Positions 56,157-64,000 of a stretch of DNA of 64,000 bases are shown here, piece after piece. This DNA is from Clostridia bacterium. Its GTDB lineage: Bacteria; Bacillota; Clostridia; Peptostreptococcales; Anaerovoracaceae. Below the pieces are notes generated by a model. That model was not told the origin of the DNA and searched no databases. It saw only the letters and a program-made list of their open reading frames with translations. Numbering within the stretch: position 1 is the stretch's first letter; each line of letters opens with the position of its first letter. Position numbers and translations under genes: made by a program. The stretch covers positions 1 to 64,000 of the forward strand of contig CABJAP010000013.1 in the NCBI GenBank assembly GCA_902363595.1. The letters run 5' to 3'.

Positions 56157-57044
56157 ATGTCCGATAAGAAAGAGAGGACGCCTGTCTTTTACGGCAGTCT
56201 GGTTATACTGCAATGCCTGATCTGGGGGATCGGTAATCCGATCACCAAGATCAGTGTGGAAACAATACCGCCTTTTTCTTGTATGGGCATTCGCTTTACG
56301 TTAGCGTTTGCTTTATTCATGCTGGCTTTCGGCAGGCAGATCATCCCCCAGTTTAAAAAGGAATATCTTGCAAACTGTATTGTGATCGGTCTTTTTACTG
56401 CCGCTTCCTTTATTTTTTCCACCTTTGCCCTGCATTTGGCGGATGCTACCGTTGTGGGGTTTTTACTGGCGTTTTCGGTGGTCTTCACCCCCATTCTCTC
56501 TTTTTTTATCCTCCGGCAAACCATCAGCCGCCGCTTCGCTTTGATTATTTTCATGGTAGTGGTCGGTCTTTATTTTCTGTGTGCCAACGGGGGCAAATTT
56601 ACCTTCGGCGCGGGAGAACTGCTGGCTCTGCTCAGCGCTTTATCCGGCGCCGGCATGTTAATCTACAGTTCAAAACACGTCACAGCCATTGGCCCCCTTG
56701 CCCTTTCGGCTGCCCAAGCCGCAATTACGGCCATCGTGTCGTTTCTCTTCGCTGTTATCTTTGAGGATATCAAAGATCTGGGCCAGGCCTCGCCGGAAGG
56801 GTGGGCCTCCGTCGTGTATCTTGCGGTGGCGTGCACCTGCATTGCCTATATCCTGCAGAACATTGCCCTGCGTAAAGTCTCGGCCACCTTTGTCTCGCTG
56901 GCTTTTTGCACAGAGCCGGTCTTTACTGCAATCGCTTCCTTTTTTATCCTCGGCGAGCGCCTGTCGCTGGCGGGATTGGCGGGAGCAGTCCTCATCGCGA
57001 TCGGAATCACCTTGGCCTCTGTGATGCCGTCCTCGGAGGAGTGA
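56157..57044 (+). CDS. EamA/DMT-family transporter
   Basis: A 295-residue transporter with ten membrane segments in two EamA repeats (IWGIGNPITKIS and the CTCIAYILQN region). Members export amino acids or metabolites. GGAGGAG precedes the ATG, four bases after the nitroreductase stop. The substrate is unknown. Confidence 0.88.
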   Translation: MSDKKERTPVFYGSLVILQCLIWGIGNPITKISVETIPPFSCMGIRFTLAFALFMLAFGRQIIPQFKKEYLANCIVIGLFTAASFIFSTFALHLADATVVGFLLAFSVVFTPILSFFILRQTISRRFALIIFMVVVGLYFLCANGGKFTFGAGELLALLSALSGAGMLIYSSKHVTAIGPLALSAAQAAITAIVSFLFAVIFEDIKDLGQASPEGWASVVYLAVACTCIAYILQNIALRKVSATFVSLAFCTEPVFTAIASFFILGERLSLAGLAGAVLIAIGITLASVMPSSEE

Positions 57045-57046
57045 GC

Positions 57047-57072
57047 CCTCCAGGGCGAACGGTGCCCTTTTT
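57047..57072 (+). terminator. terminator after the EamA gene
   Basis: AGGGC / GCCCT (57052-57056 with 57064-57068) followed by TTTT. Confidence 0.55.
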
Positions 57073-57087
57073 CACTTTTTTTGCCGA

Positions 57088-57163
57088 TTTCTATTCGATA
57101 TCCCCAAAAGGCCATATTTCTATGGACATTGCTTGCGAAATGCCCCATTTCGAATATAAATGG
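57088..57163. repeat. short copy of the dispersed inverted-end element
   Basis: Read inversely it has TATTCGAAATGG and AATGTCCATAGAAAT, matching the left end of the element at 47922. The two ends TTTCTATTCGA and TTCGAATATAAA face each other. No gene inside. Confidence 0.55.
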
Positions 57164-57279
57164 AGAGAATTTTTATTTTATGACAATTTGATTGCTGCCC
57201 CCAGTGATTGGAATGTTACAACTTCACGTGTCTGAATTCTCCAGGACCCCTGCTTTGATAGCCCTTTTAAAAGGCACGA

Positions 57280-57384
57280 AAAAAGCACCACTTTCGCAAA
57301 ATCGCAAAAATGGTGCCGCTGCAAGCGCTGGACGCCGCACACTGTAGAACTCATTCTTTATGCGGCAGCCCTTTTCCCTCTTCT
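57280..57384 (-). terminator. tandem hairpins after the small membrane protein gene
   Basis: Minus strand: first a GGGCTGCCGCA/TGCGGCGTCC-like stem (57330-57371, recurring family), then GCACCATTTTTGCGA / TGCGAAAGTGGTGC followed by six T. The second is a strong terminator. Confidence 0.7.
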
Positions 57385-57564
57385 CTAATCCTCTTTTTTA
57401 AATTTTTGAGCAAGCCGCAGACTGATCGCCGCAATTCCTGCCAGGAGAACGGTGGTGACCGCCAATCCTCCCAGAAGGCCTTTTGTCTTTGGCTCCCGAT
57501 CTCTTGTGATATCTTCCTTTGGTGCTCCGTGTCTCTTCGCTGCGAATCCCTGTTTCATAATCAT
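57385..57564 (-). CDS. small single-span membrane protein
   Basis: A 59-codon gene with AGGGAGG before the ATG. The product begins MIMKQGFAAKRHG, has a hydrophilic charged N-terminus, one hydrophobic segment at about residues 30-48 (GLLGGLAVTTVLLAGIAAIS) and ends KFKKED. No family is recognised. It lies 37 bases behind the ArsC/Spx-like gene on the same strand and may share its transcript. Confidence 0.6.
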   Translation of the reverse strand: MIMKQGFAAKRHGAPKEDITRDREPKTKGLLGGLAVTTVLLAGIAAISLRLAQKFKKED

Positions 57565-57601
57565 ATTCCTCCCTTTTGTAACCTATAACGTTCCGGCGCG
57601 C

Positions 57602-57949
57602 CTAAAGCTTTTCAGCCCACTCCGCTTCCTTGAACCCCGTCAGAACAACATCATCGTTGATGATCAAAGGACGCTTCACCAGCATTCCGTCCGTAGCCAG
57701 TAAATCCAGTTGCTCGTCTTCGGACATGTCCGCCAGCTTGTCTTTCAAGTGCAGCTCTTTATATTTAAGCCCGCTGGTATTAAAAAACTTTTTCAAAGGA
57801 AGTCCGCTTTTTTCATAAGCATCTTTCAGGACCTCCCTGGATGGGTTATGTTCTTTTATGTCGATCTCCTCATATGCTTTCCCCTGCTCATCCAGCCATT
57901 TGAGCGCTTTCTTGCAGGTTGTGCATTTTGGATAGCAATAAACTTTCAT
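57602..57949 (-). CDS. ArsC/Spx/MgsR-family thioredoxin-fold protein
   Basis: A 115-residue thioredoxin-fold protein with the N-terminal CTTC redox pair (YCYPKCTTCKKALKWL) and KRPLIIND near the end. It belongs to the arsenate reductase/Spx/MgsR group; it could be an arsenate reductase-like enzyme or a redox-sensing partner of RNA polymerase, and the sequence alone does not decide. GAGGT precedes the ATG. Confidence 0.82.
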   Translation of the reverse strand: MKVYCYPKCTTCKKALKWLDEQGKAYEEIDIKEHNPSREVLKDAYEKSGLPLKKFFNTSGLKYKELHLKDKLADMSEDEQLDLLATDGMLVKRPLIINDDVVLTGFKEAEWAEKL

Positions 57950-58133
57950 CTCTTGTACCTCTCTTTCTCTTTTATCATAAACCAGTTGACCGGTTATTGC
58001 AACTGTTATCCCCGCAGGATTCTTCGGCCCATGTCATGCCTGCGTTCCCCAAATCTGCCATCTGGCAAGCTTTGATGGGACCCTTTGTCCTGCGCACGTT
58101 CTTTATTATATGCGTGAATCGGATTTTCTTTAC

Positions 58134-58161
58134 AAAAAAACTGGCATCAAAAAGATACCAG
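58134..58161 (-). terminator. terminator after the coiled-coil protein gene
   Basis: Minus strand CTGGTATC / GATGCCAG with one G-U pair, followed by seven T. Confidence 0.85.
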
Positions 58162-58175
58162 CTCCCTTTTGCACG

Positions 58176-58685
58176 TCATTTTTCCTCGTCCTCTTGCACA
58201 GGGGTAGTTCTTGCCTTTGCGATTATTTCTTCAAGAGCAGCGCTTAGTTCATCTCCCGACCGCTCGATGAGATCGGTCATTTCCTGCTGGGACTGCTCCT
58301 CCATCTCTTTTATCGTCAGCTGCATCTGCGCCTTCATTTCTTCCAGCTCAGATTCCATCTCTTTTGTCAGCGGTACGACTTTTTTTTGAGGAATGTCCTC
58401 AGACGACTCGCTTTCCGTTCCGCCTTCAATATCCGCCAGTTCATCCTGAAGTTCTTTTCGCAGATCATCAGTTTGTGTTTTCAAGGCTTTTCTTAATTCG
58501 CAGAGTTCAGCCTTCATAACCGCCCGCAGACTGTCTTTTTCCATCTCCAGTTCTTGATCCATGTTGGACAACTGCGTATTCAATTCCCCCTTGAGACCAT
58601 CGGCCTCATTTTTTATATCTGTATTACTGGCCCGTATCTTATCATACGCCATGGCCAGTCTCAAGCCCATTTCTTCGATGTCCAT
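58176..58685 (-). CDS. hypothetical coiled-coil protein
   Basis: A 169-residue, highly charged, Glu- and Lys-rich protein predicted to be almost wholly coiled coil, with a short acidic gap near residues 87-95 (GGTESESSE). No signal peptide or membrane segment. GGAAGG precedes the ATG. Function unknown. Confidence 0.65.
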   Translation of the reverse strand: MDIEEMGLRLAMAYDKIRASNTDIKNEADGLKGELNTQLSNMDQELEMEKDSLRAVMKAELCELRKALKTQTDDLRKELQDELADIEGGTESESSEDIPQKKVVPLTKEMESELEEMKAQMQLTIKEMEEQSQQEMTDLIERSGDELSAALEEIIAKARTTPVQEDEEK

Positions 58686-58768
58686 ATTTCCTTCCTTCTC
58701 TCCTATAGCCCTTATATCCTACCATATTCATGAAGGATTCTCAAGATAGTTTTCAAATATTTTCCATA

Positions 58769-58804
58769 GAAAAAGCAGGCATCCTAAAATTTTGCACTGC
58801 CTGC
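58769..58804 (-). terminator. terminator after ilvD
   Basis: Minus strand GCAGGCA / TGCCTGC (58798-58804 with 58775-58781) followed by TTTTTC. Confidence 0.8.
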
Positions 58805-58857
58805 TTCAACTACTTATTTTTTCAAAATCACAGCCAAACATTGATCCCCTGGCTTTT

Positions 58858-60522
58858 CTACTCCATAACGGCCCCTTTATCTGCAGAAGTCACGTTTCTT
58901 TGATATCTTGCAAGCCATCCTGACTTTGCTCCAAAATCAGGCGCTTTATACGCTGCCATTCTCTTCTGGAATTCCTCGTCGCTGATCTTGGCATTGATCG
59001 TCGAAGCAGGGATATCAATTTCAATCAAGTCGCCTTCCTGCAAGTAAGCAATGTTTCCTCCGGCAGCCGCTTCAGGAGCAACGTGTCCGATCGAGGCGCC
59101 TCTGCTGGCGCCGCTGAACCGTCCATCCGTAATCAAAGCGACCGTCTTATCCAGCTTCATACCGGCCAAAGCGCTGGTTGGGTTGAGCATTTCCCGCATG
59201 CCCGGGCCGCCCTTTGGTCCCTCATAGCGAATCACAACCACATCTCCGTCCACGATCTTGCCGCCGTAGATGGCTTCGATGGCCTCCTCTTCGCTGTTGA
59301 ACACGCGGGCAGGTCCGCTGTGAACCAGCATTTCAGGCGCTACCGCGCTTCTCTTTACGACGCATCCGTTCTGTGCAATATTTCCCCAAAGTATGGCAAT
59401 GCCGCCGGTTTCACTGTAAGGGTCGCTCACCGGACGAATGATCTCATAGTCCTTTACTGAGGCGCCTTCCATATTCTCACCAACCGTCTTGCCGGTAGCC
59501 GTAATCAGGCTCTTATCGATCAAGCCTTTCTTATCCAGTTCACTAAAGACAGCCATCAAGCCGCCGGCCCTGTTGAGATCGTGCATATGGGTGCCGCCTG
59601 CAGGTGCCAGGTGGCACAGATTGGGAACCTTGCCGCTGAATTGGTTAAAGATATCCAGGTTCAACTCGATTCCCGCTTCATTGGCGATGGCCAGCAAATG
59701 GAGAACGCTGTTGGATGAACAGCCCAGCGCCATATCACAGGCCAGGGCATTCTTAATCGACTTTTCGTTAATAATATCTCTGGCAGTAATATCCTTCTCC
59801 ACCAGCTCCATAATCGCCATACCCGCATGTTTTGCCAAACGAATTCGGCCGCTCTCCACAGCTGGAATCGTTCCATTTCCAGGCAGGGCGATACCGATGG
59901 CTTCACACAGGCAGTTCATGCTGTTGGCCGTGTACATACCTGAGCAGGATCCGCATCCCGGGCAGGTGTTCTGTTCAAATTCTTCTAGCTTGTCGTCATC
60001 GATTAGATTTGCTTTTCTCGCTCCTACTGCTTCAAACATCTTGGACAAGCTGGTTTCCTCGCCGTTTACTAGTCCGGACATCATCGGCCCTCCGGAGCAA
60101 ACGACAGCCGGAATGTCCATTCGCACAGCCGCCATCACCATGCCCGGAACAATCTTGTCGCAATTGGGAACCAGCACAACTCCGTCTAAGGCATGACCCA
60201 TGACCATCGTCTCCACACTGTCGGCAATCAGTTCCCGGCTGGCCAGGCTGTACTTCATTCCGATATGACCCATGGCAATGCCATCGCACACACCAATGGA
60301 CGGAATTTCAATCGGAGTTCCGCCAGCCATTCTCACACCGGCTTTTACAGCTTCCGCTACTTTATCCAGGTGCATATGTCCCGGCACAATTTCACTTTTC
60401 GCTGAAACAACGCCGATCAGCGGCCGATCCAGCTCTTCCTTCGTATATCCCATGGCATAGAACAAACTCCTCATGGGAGCCTTTTCCACACCTTGGGTAA
60501 CTTTCGCACTTCTCAGTGTCAT
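58858..60522 (-). CDS. ilvD: dihydroxy-acid dehydratase
   Basis: A 554-residue IlvD/Edd-family iron-sulfur enzyme that makes 2-oxo acids in valine and isoleucine synthesis. The cluster cysteines are in NCDKIVPGM and [12 protein letters not shown]. Length is normal. AGGAAG precedes the ATG. It lies behind ilvC after a 562-base spacer that contains a terminator, so read-through or a separate promoter must supply it. Confidence 0.96.
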   Translation of the reverse strand: MTLRSAKVTQGVEKAPMRSLFYAMGYTKEELDRPLIGVVSAKSEIVPGHMHLDKVAEAVKAGVRMAGGTPIEIPSIGVCDGIAMGHIGMKYSLASRELIADSVETMVMGHALDGVVLVPNCDKIVPGMVMAAVRMDIPAVVCSGGPMMSGLVNGEETSLSKMFEAVGARKANLIDDDKLEEFEQNTCPGCGSCSGMYTANSMNCLCEAIGIALPGNGTIPAVESGRIRLAKHAGMAIMELVEKDITARDIINEKSIKNALACDMALGCSSNSVLHLLAIANEAGIELNLDIFNQFSGKVPNLCHLAPAGGTHMHDLNRAGGLMAVFSELDKKGLIDKSLITATGKTVGENMEGASVKDYEIIRPVSDPYSETGGIAILWGNIAQNGCVVKRSAVAPEMLVHSGPARVFNSEEEAIEAIYGGKIVDGDVVVIRYEGPKGGPGMREMLNPTSALAGMKLDKTVALITDGRFSGASRGASIGHVAPEAAAGGNIAYLQEGDLIEIDIPASTINAKISDEEFQKRMAAYKAPDFGAKSGWLARYQRNVTSADKGAVME

Positions 60523-60548
60523 AGGTTATTCTTCCTTTCTACACCAAT

Positions 60549-60590
60549 GGGGCTGTCGCATAAAAGCGATTTTGCTCCATGCGGCCGCCC
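60549..60590. repeat. GGGGCTGTCGCA-type hairpin upstream of ilvD
   Basis: GGGGCTGTCGCA (60549-60560) pairs with TGCGGCCGCCC (60580-60590). No T-run on either strand. Member of the recurring family, here in an upstream leader. Confidence 0.55.
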
Positions 60591-60599
60591 GATATTAAA

Positions 60600-61084
60600 G
60601 ATTGCACCAATTTTGCAGAAAACAATCTATTTTCATTATGGTAAACCAAAAACAGATGCGGCCGCGGGGCAATTCCAGCGCCCCAGGCGCCCAGACGAGC
60701 TCGGGGGGGGGCGCCCTTCCGGCCGCAAATTATCGCTCCGGCCAGAAAATCAACCATTCCACGATAAATACAGGGCCATTTTGCGGTCCACCGGCCCTAA
60801 AATGGAGAAAAACCATCGCTGATCAGCCCATATTGTGCAATCAGCGATAAGAAATCATCGTGGAGCAGAGCAAATGGGGAGTTTTACGATAATCAACCCG
60901 ATTTTGCCCCAACTCCCCGCCAAGGAAAACGTTCTTGCGCAAGCAAACTCCGCAGGCGCAGCCGAGGACAACGCGGGCCAAGGGCCCGCTCCTCCGCTCC
61001 CGCCGGTCGCTTCGCTGTCCGTTTTCCCAGCGGCGCTAAAGCCCCGGGGAAAAAGGCCTTGCCGGAGCAAAACGTTTTCCTCCT
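60600..61084 (-). other. GC-rich structured spacer between ilvC and ilvD
   Basis: No gene is supported. Perfect inverted repeats include GGAAAACGTT/AACGTTTTCC (60924-60933, 61071-61080), which would close a 157-base domain right behind ilvC, plus GCGGGCC/GGCCCGC (60973-60989) and GGGGAGTT/AACTCCCC (60876-60918). It is clearly more GC-rich than the flanking genes. Confidence 0.5.
60807..60848 (-). terminator. terminator between ilvC and ilvD
   Basis: Minus strand ATCGCTGAT / ATCAGCGAT (60840-60848 with 60815-60823), a perfect 9-bp stem, followed by GGTTTTTC. Confidence 0.7.
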
Positions 61085-62095
<1,011 letters not shown>

Positions 62096-62133
62096 TTACA
62101 TATTTAATTGAAATAAACTTTAGTTGTTAAACA

Positions 62134-62649
62134 TTAATTTTTCTCGATGTTATGTTCCCGTATCCCTCTTTCAATACCTGTGATACCGGTTCTGCACACC
62201 TCAGCAATATCGTAGCAATTCATCATATCCATAAAGCCATCCAGCTTTTCCGGCGCGCCGGTGAGCTCTACGATCATACTGTCTTTGGACAAGTCGATGA
62301 TCTTTCCTCTATAAATCTCAATAATCTCCCGGATGGCCGTCCGGTCGTTTTTATCACATTTAATCTTAACCAGCAGGAGCTCTCTGTAAAGGCTGTTTCC
62401 TGCATCCAGCGTAAAAATATCCCGCACCACTTCCAGCTTTTCAGTCTGGGTCAGAATCTGGTTTAGCGCCTGCTCTGTCCCTGTGAATACAATGGTGATT
62501 CTGGAAATCTCCGGATTGTTGGTCGCGGAAACAGTCAGAGAGTCGATGTTAAACCCCCTTCTTCCAAAGAGGCTGACCACCCGAGTCAGAACGTTGGATT
62601 GGTTATCGACCAAAATGCTGATTACTTCTTTTTTCAGTGTTTTATCCAT
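62134..62649 (-). CDS. ilvN: acetolactate synthase small subunit
   Basis: A 171-residue regulatory subunit with an N-terminal ACT domain (ISILVDNQSNVLTRVVSLFGRRGFNID) and the IlvH-type C-terminal half. It confers valine feedback on the large subunit. AAGGAG precedes the ATG, 13 bases after ilvB. Also called ilvH. Confidence 0.95.
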   Translation of the reverse strand: MDKTLKKEVISILVDNQSNVLTRVVSLFGRRGFNIDSLTVSATNNPEISRITIVFTGTEQALNQILTQTEKLEVVRDIFTLDAGNSLYRELLLVKIKCDKNDRTAIREIIEIYRGKIIDLSKDSMIVELTGAPEKLDGFMDMMNCYDIAEVCRTGITGIERGIREHNIEKN

Positions 62650-62662
62650 TGCCTTCTCCTTC

Positions 62663-64000
62663 CTATCCGATGATCATATCTTCAACCGTACCGCCGCCGG
62701 GGATCATTGGCAGCACTCGTTCCTCTCTTGCAATGGCACAGTCGATCCATACCGGTCCCTTTTCCTTCAGAGCCTTTTTGAACACGTCTTCGAACTCCGT
62801 AGGCGTTGATGCGGAATAACCTTTTGCTCCAAAGGCGTCGGCCAATTTGGGGAAATCGGTTTTCCGTTCCGGTGTTGTGGCCGAATAGCGGCGCCCGTAA
62901 AAGCTGGTCTGCCACTGGTAAACCATACCCAAAACCCGGTTGTTCATAATGATGGTTATTATAGGAAGTTCTTCGCTGACAGCGGTGCATGCCTCGTTGA
63001 GGTTCATGTGGAAAGAACCGTCTCCCGTAAAGTGAATGACCCGCTTTTCCGGACATCCCACCTGAGCGCCGATGGCCGCTCCGTAGCCGAAGCCCATGGT
63101 TCCCAGCCCGCCGCTGGTGATGAAGTCCTTTGTTTTATCATGCTTGAGATATTGGGCCGCCCACATTTGATGCTGTCCAACATCTGTAACATAAATCGTT
63201 TCTTTATCAGTCAGGTCGCATACCGCGGTTACAATTTCGCTCGGATGCAGCTCCGCATCCTGACACTTCACGTCGCCGGTCTTTTTCTTCCATTCGGTGG
63301 ATTGGGCCACCCATTCTCCGTGATCTCGTTTTTCGATCATCGGCAGCAGCTTTTTCAGAAAATCCTTAACATCACTGATGACGCTTTTATCTACAATAAC
63401 ATTTTTGTTGATTTCGCTCTTATCGATGTCAACCTGAACTTTTTTTGCTCGCTTGGCAAATTTCTTAGGGTTGAGCGCTACACGGTCGCTGAATCTGCAG
63501 CCCAGGGCTACCAGAAGGTCGGCCCGGTCCACTGCCCGATTGGCGGCAATACTGCCATGCATTCCAATCAGACCCAGGTTTCGTTTATTTTCGTACCCCA
63601 GAATTCCGGCTGCCATCAAAGTATATGTAGCTGGGATATCCGCCTTTTCGATCAACTCGTTCAGTTCATCTCCCGCATCCGAAGCCGGTACGCCGCCCCC
63701 GAAATAGATAACAGGCCGTTCCGCCTGGTTAATCATGGCCGCGATCTCCGCCACCTCATCGTCGTCGGCCAGAGGATGCGGCTGGAGCGCAAGCGGTTTC
63801 CCCTTTTTATAATCAATGGTATCCGCTGTAACGTCTTTGGTGATATCAATCAGCACCGGACCTTTTCTTCCGCTGTTTGCAATGCGGAAGGATTCGCGTA
63901 TGGCGTGCTCCAAATCCTCGATTCTATTTACAAAGAAGCTATGTTTCGTAATGGGTAAGGTCACACCAGTAATACATATTTCCTGAAAAGCATCCCGCCC
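62663..64000 (-). CDS. ilvB: acetolactate synthase large subunit (partial)
   Basis: A thiamine-diphosphate enzyme making acetolactate and acetohydroxybutyrate. The frame stays open to the window edge: upstream of the in-frame GTG at 63964 the residues GRDAFQE..ITG continue the family sequence, so about 130 N-terminal residues are missing. Present are VNRIEDLEHAI, the central domain (GGGVPASDAGDEL) and the C-terminal diphosphate-binding domain with GDGSFHMNLNE. First gene in view of ilvB-ilvN-ilvC(-ilvD). Confidence 0.95.
   Translation of the reverse strand, partial: GRDAFQEICITGVTLPITKHSFFVNRIEDLEHAIRESFRIANSGRKGPVLIDITKDVTADTIDYKKGKPLALQPHPLADDDEVAEIAAMINQAERPVIYFGGGVPASDAGDELNELIEKADIPATYTLMAAGILGYENKRNLGLIGMHGSIAANRAVDRADLLVALGCRFSDRVALNPKKFAKRAKKVQVDIDKSEINKNVIVDKSVISDVKDFLKKLLPMIEKRDHGEWVAQSTEWKKKTGDVKCQDAELHPSEIVTAVCDLTDKETIYVTDVGQHQMWAAQYLKHDKTKDFITSGGLGTMGFGYGAAIGAQVGCPEKRVIHFTGDGSFHMNLNEACTAVSEELPIITIIMNNRVLGMVYQWQTSFYGRRYSATTPERKTDFPKLADAFGAKGYSASTPTEFEDVFKKALKEKGPVWIDCAIAREERVLPMIPGGGTVEDMIIG

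Noticed and set aside
60493..60822. Open frames in the ilvC-ilvD spacer
   Set aside because: They run over hairpins and GC-rich sequence, lack ribosome sites and have no family resemblance.

Overview
The window is chromosomal DNA of a low-to-mid GC Gram-positive anaerobe of the class Clostridia. This rests on strong AGGAGG-type ribosome sites, frequent GTG/TTG starts, the class II lysyl-tRNA synthetase, RadA, RlmH and WalJ-type proteins, a sortase-type surface protein, and OPA-family transporters; a relative of the Anaerovoracaceae/Peptostreptococcales is possible but cannot be proven here. I see no rRNA, tRNA, CRISPR array, transposase or prophage gene. Most genes lie on the minus strand.

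Layout. 0.4-5.1 kb: a 1568-residue cell-surface adhesin with a degenerate sorting signal. 5.3-14 kb: radA, two TerC-family membrane proteins (the second behind a yybP-ykoY manganese riboswitch), a tannase-like esterase lipoprotein, an FMN-split-barrel protein, an MBL hydrolase and a divergent EF-G. 14-20 kb: greA-lysS-asnS followed by a PTS-EIIC/EAL fusion, behind a consensus promoter. 20.5-33.7 kb: a phosphonate and organic-nutrient cluster containing 2-aminoethylphosphonate transaminase (phnW), phosphonoacetaldehyde hydrolase (phnX), two OPA-type MFS transporters, a HAD phosphatase, a HyuA-type protein, a saccharopine-dehydrogenase-like oxidoreductase and a DeoR regulator. An unpaired response regulator and an unpaired histidine kinase lie at and inside its edges. 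34-43 kb: small regulators, a purple-acid-phosphatase-like exported enzyme, rlmH, walJ, rnhA, a cysteine-desulfurase-like enzyme, an AlkD-like protein and a DUF362 ferredoxin protein. 44-47.8 kb: ilvE, ilvA and a DUF815 ATPase. 48-57 kb: a beta-helix lipoprotein, an APC permease with a HisD homologue controlled by a divergent MerR/zinc-ribbon/methyltransferase-like fusion, azlCD, a nitroreductase and an EamA transporter. 57-64 kb: a small membrane protein, an ArsC/Spx-like protein, a coiled-coil protein and the ilvBNCD genes (ilvB cut by the window edge).

How genes work together. IlvB, IlvN, IlvC, IlvD and IlvE complete valine/isoleucine synthesis, IlvA feeds 2-oxobutyrate, and AzlCD can export branched-chain amino acids. 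PhnW and PhnX would turn 2-aminoethylphosphonate into acetaldehyde and phosphate, with the adjacent OPA-family carrier as the natural uptake candidate. This would be a different transporter type from the ABC systems usually linked to this pathway.

Non-coding structure is rich: a riboswitch with its own terminator, a hairpin that occludes the ribosome site of the first terC, a recurring GGGGCTGTCGCA-type hairpin found at seven loci, a dispersed element with shared ends at two loci, a structured intergenic region near 20.1 kb, and a GC-rich folded spacer between ilvC and ilvD. The most interesting candidates are the phosphonate/OPA cluster with its possible split two-component system, and the MerR-methyltransferase fusion facing a 19-bp-spacer promoter.
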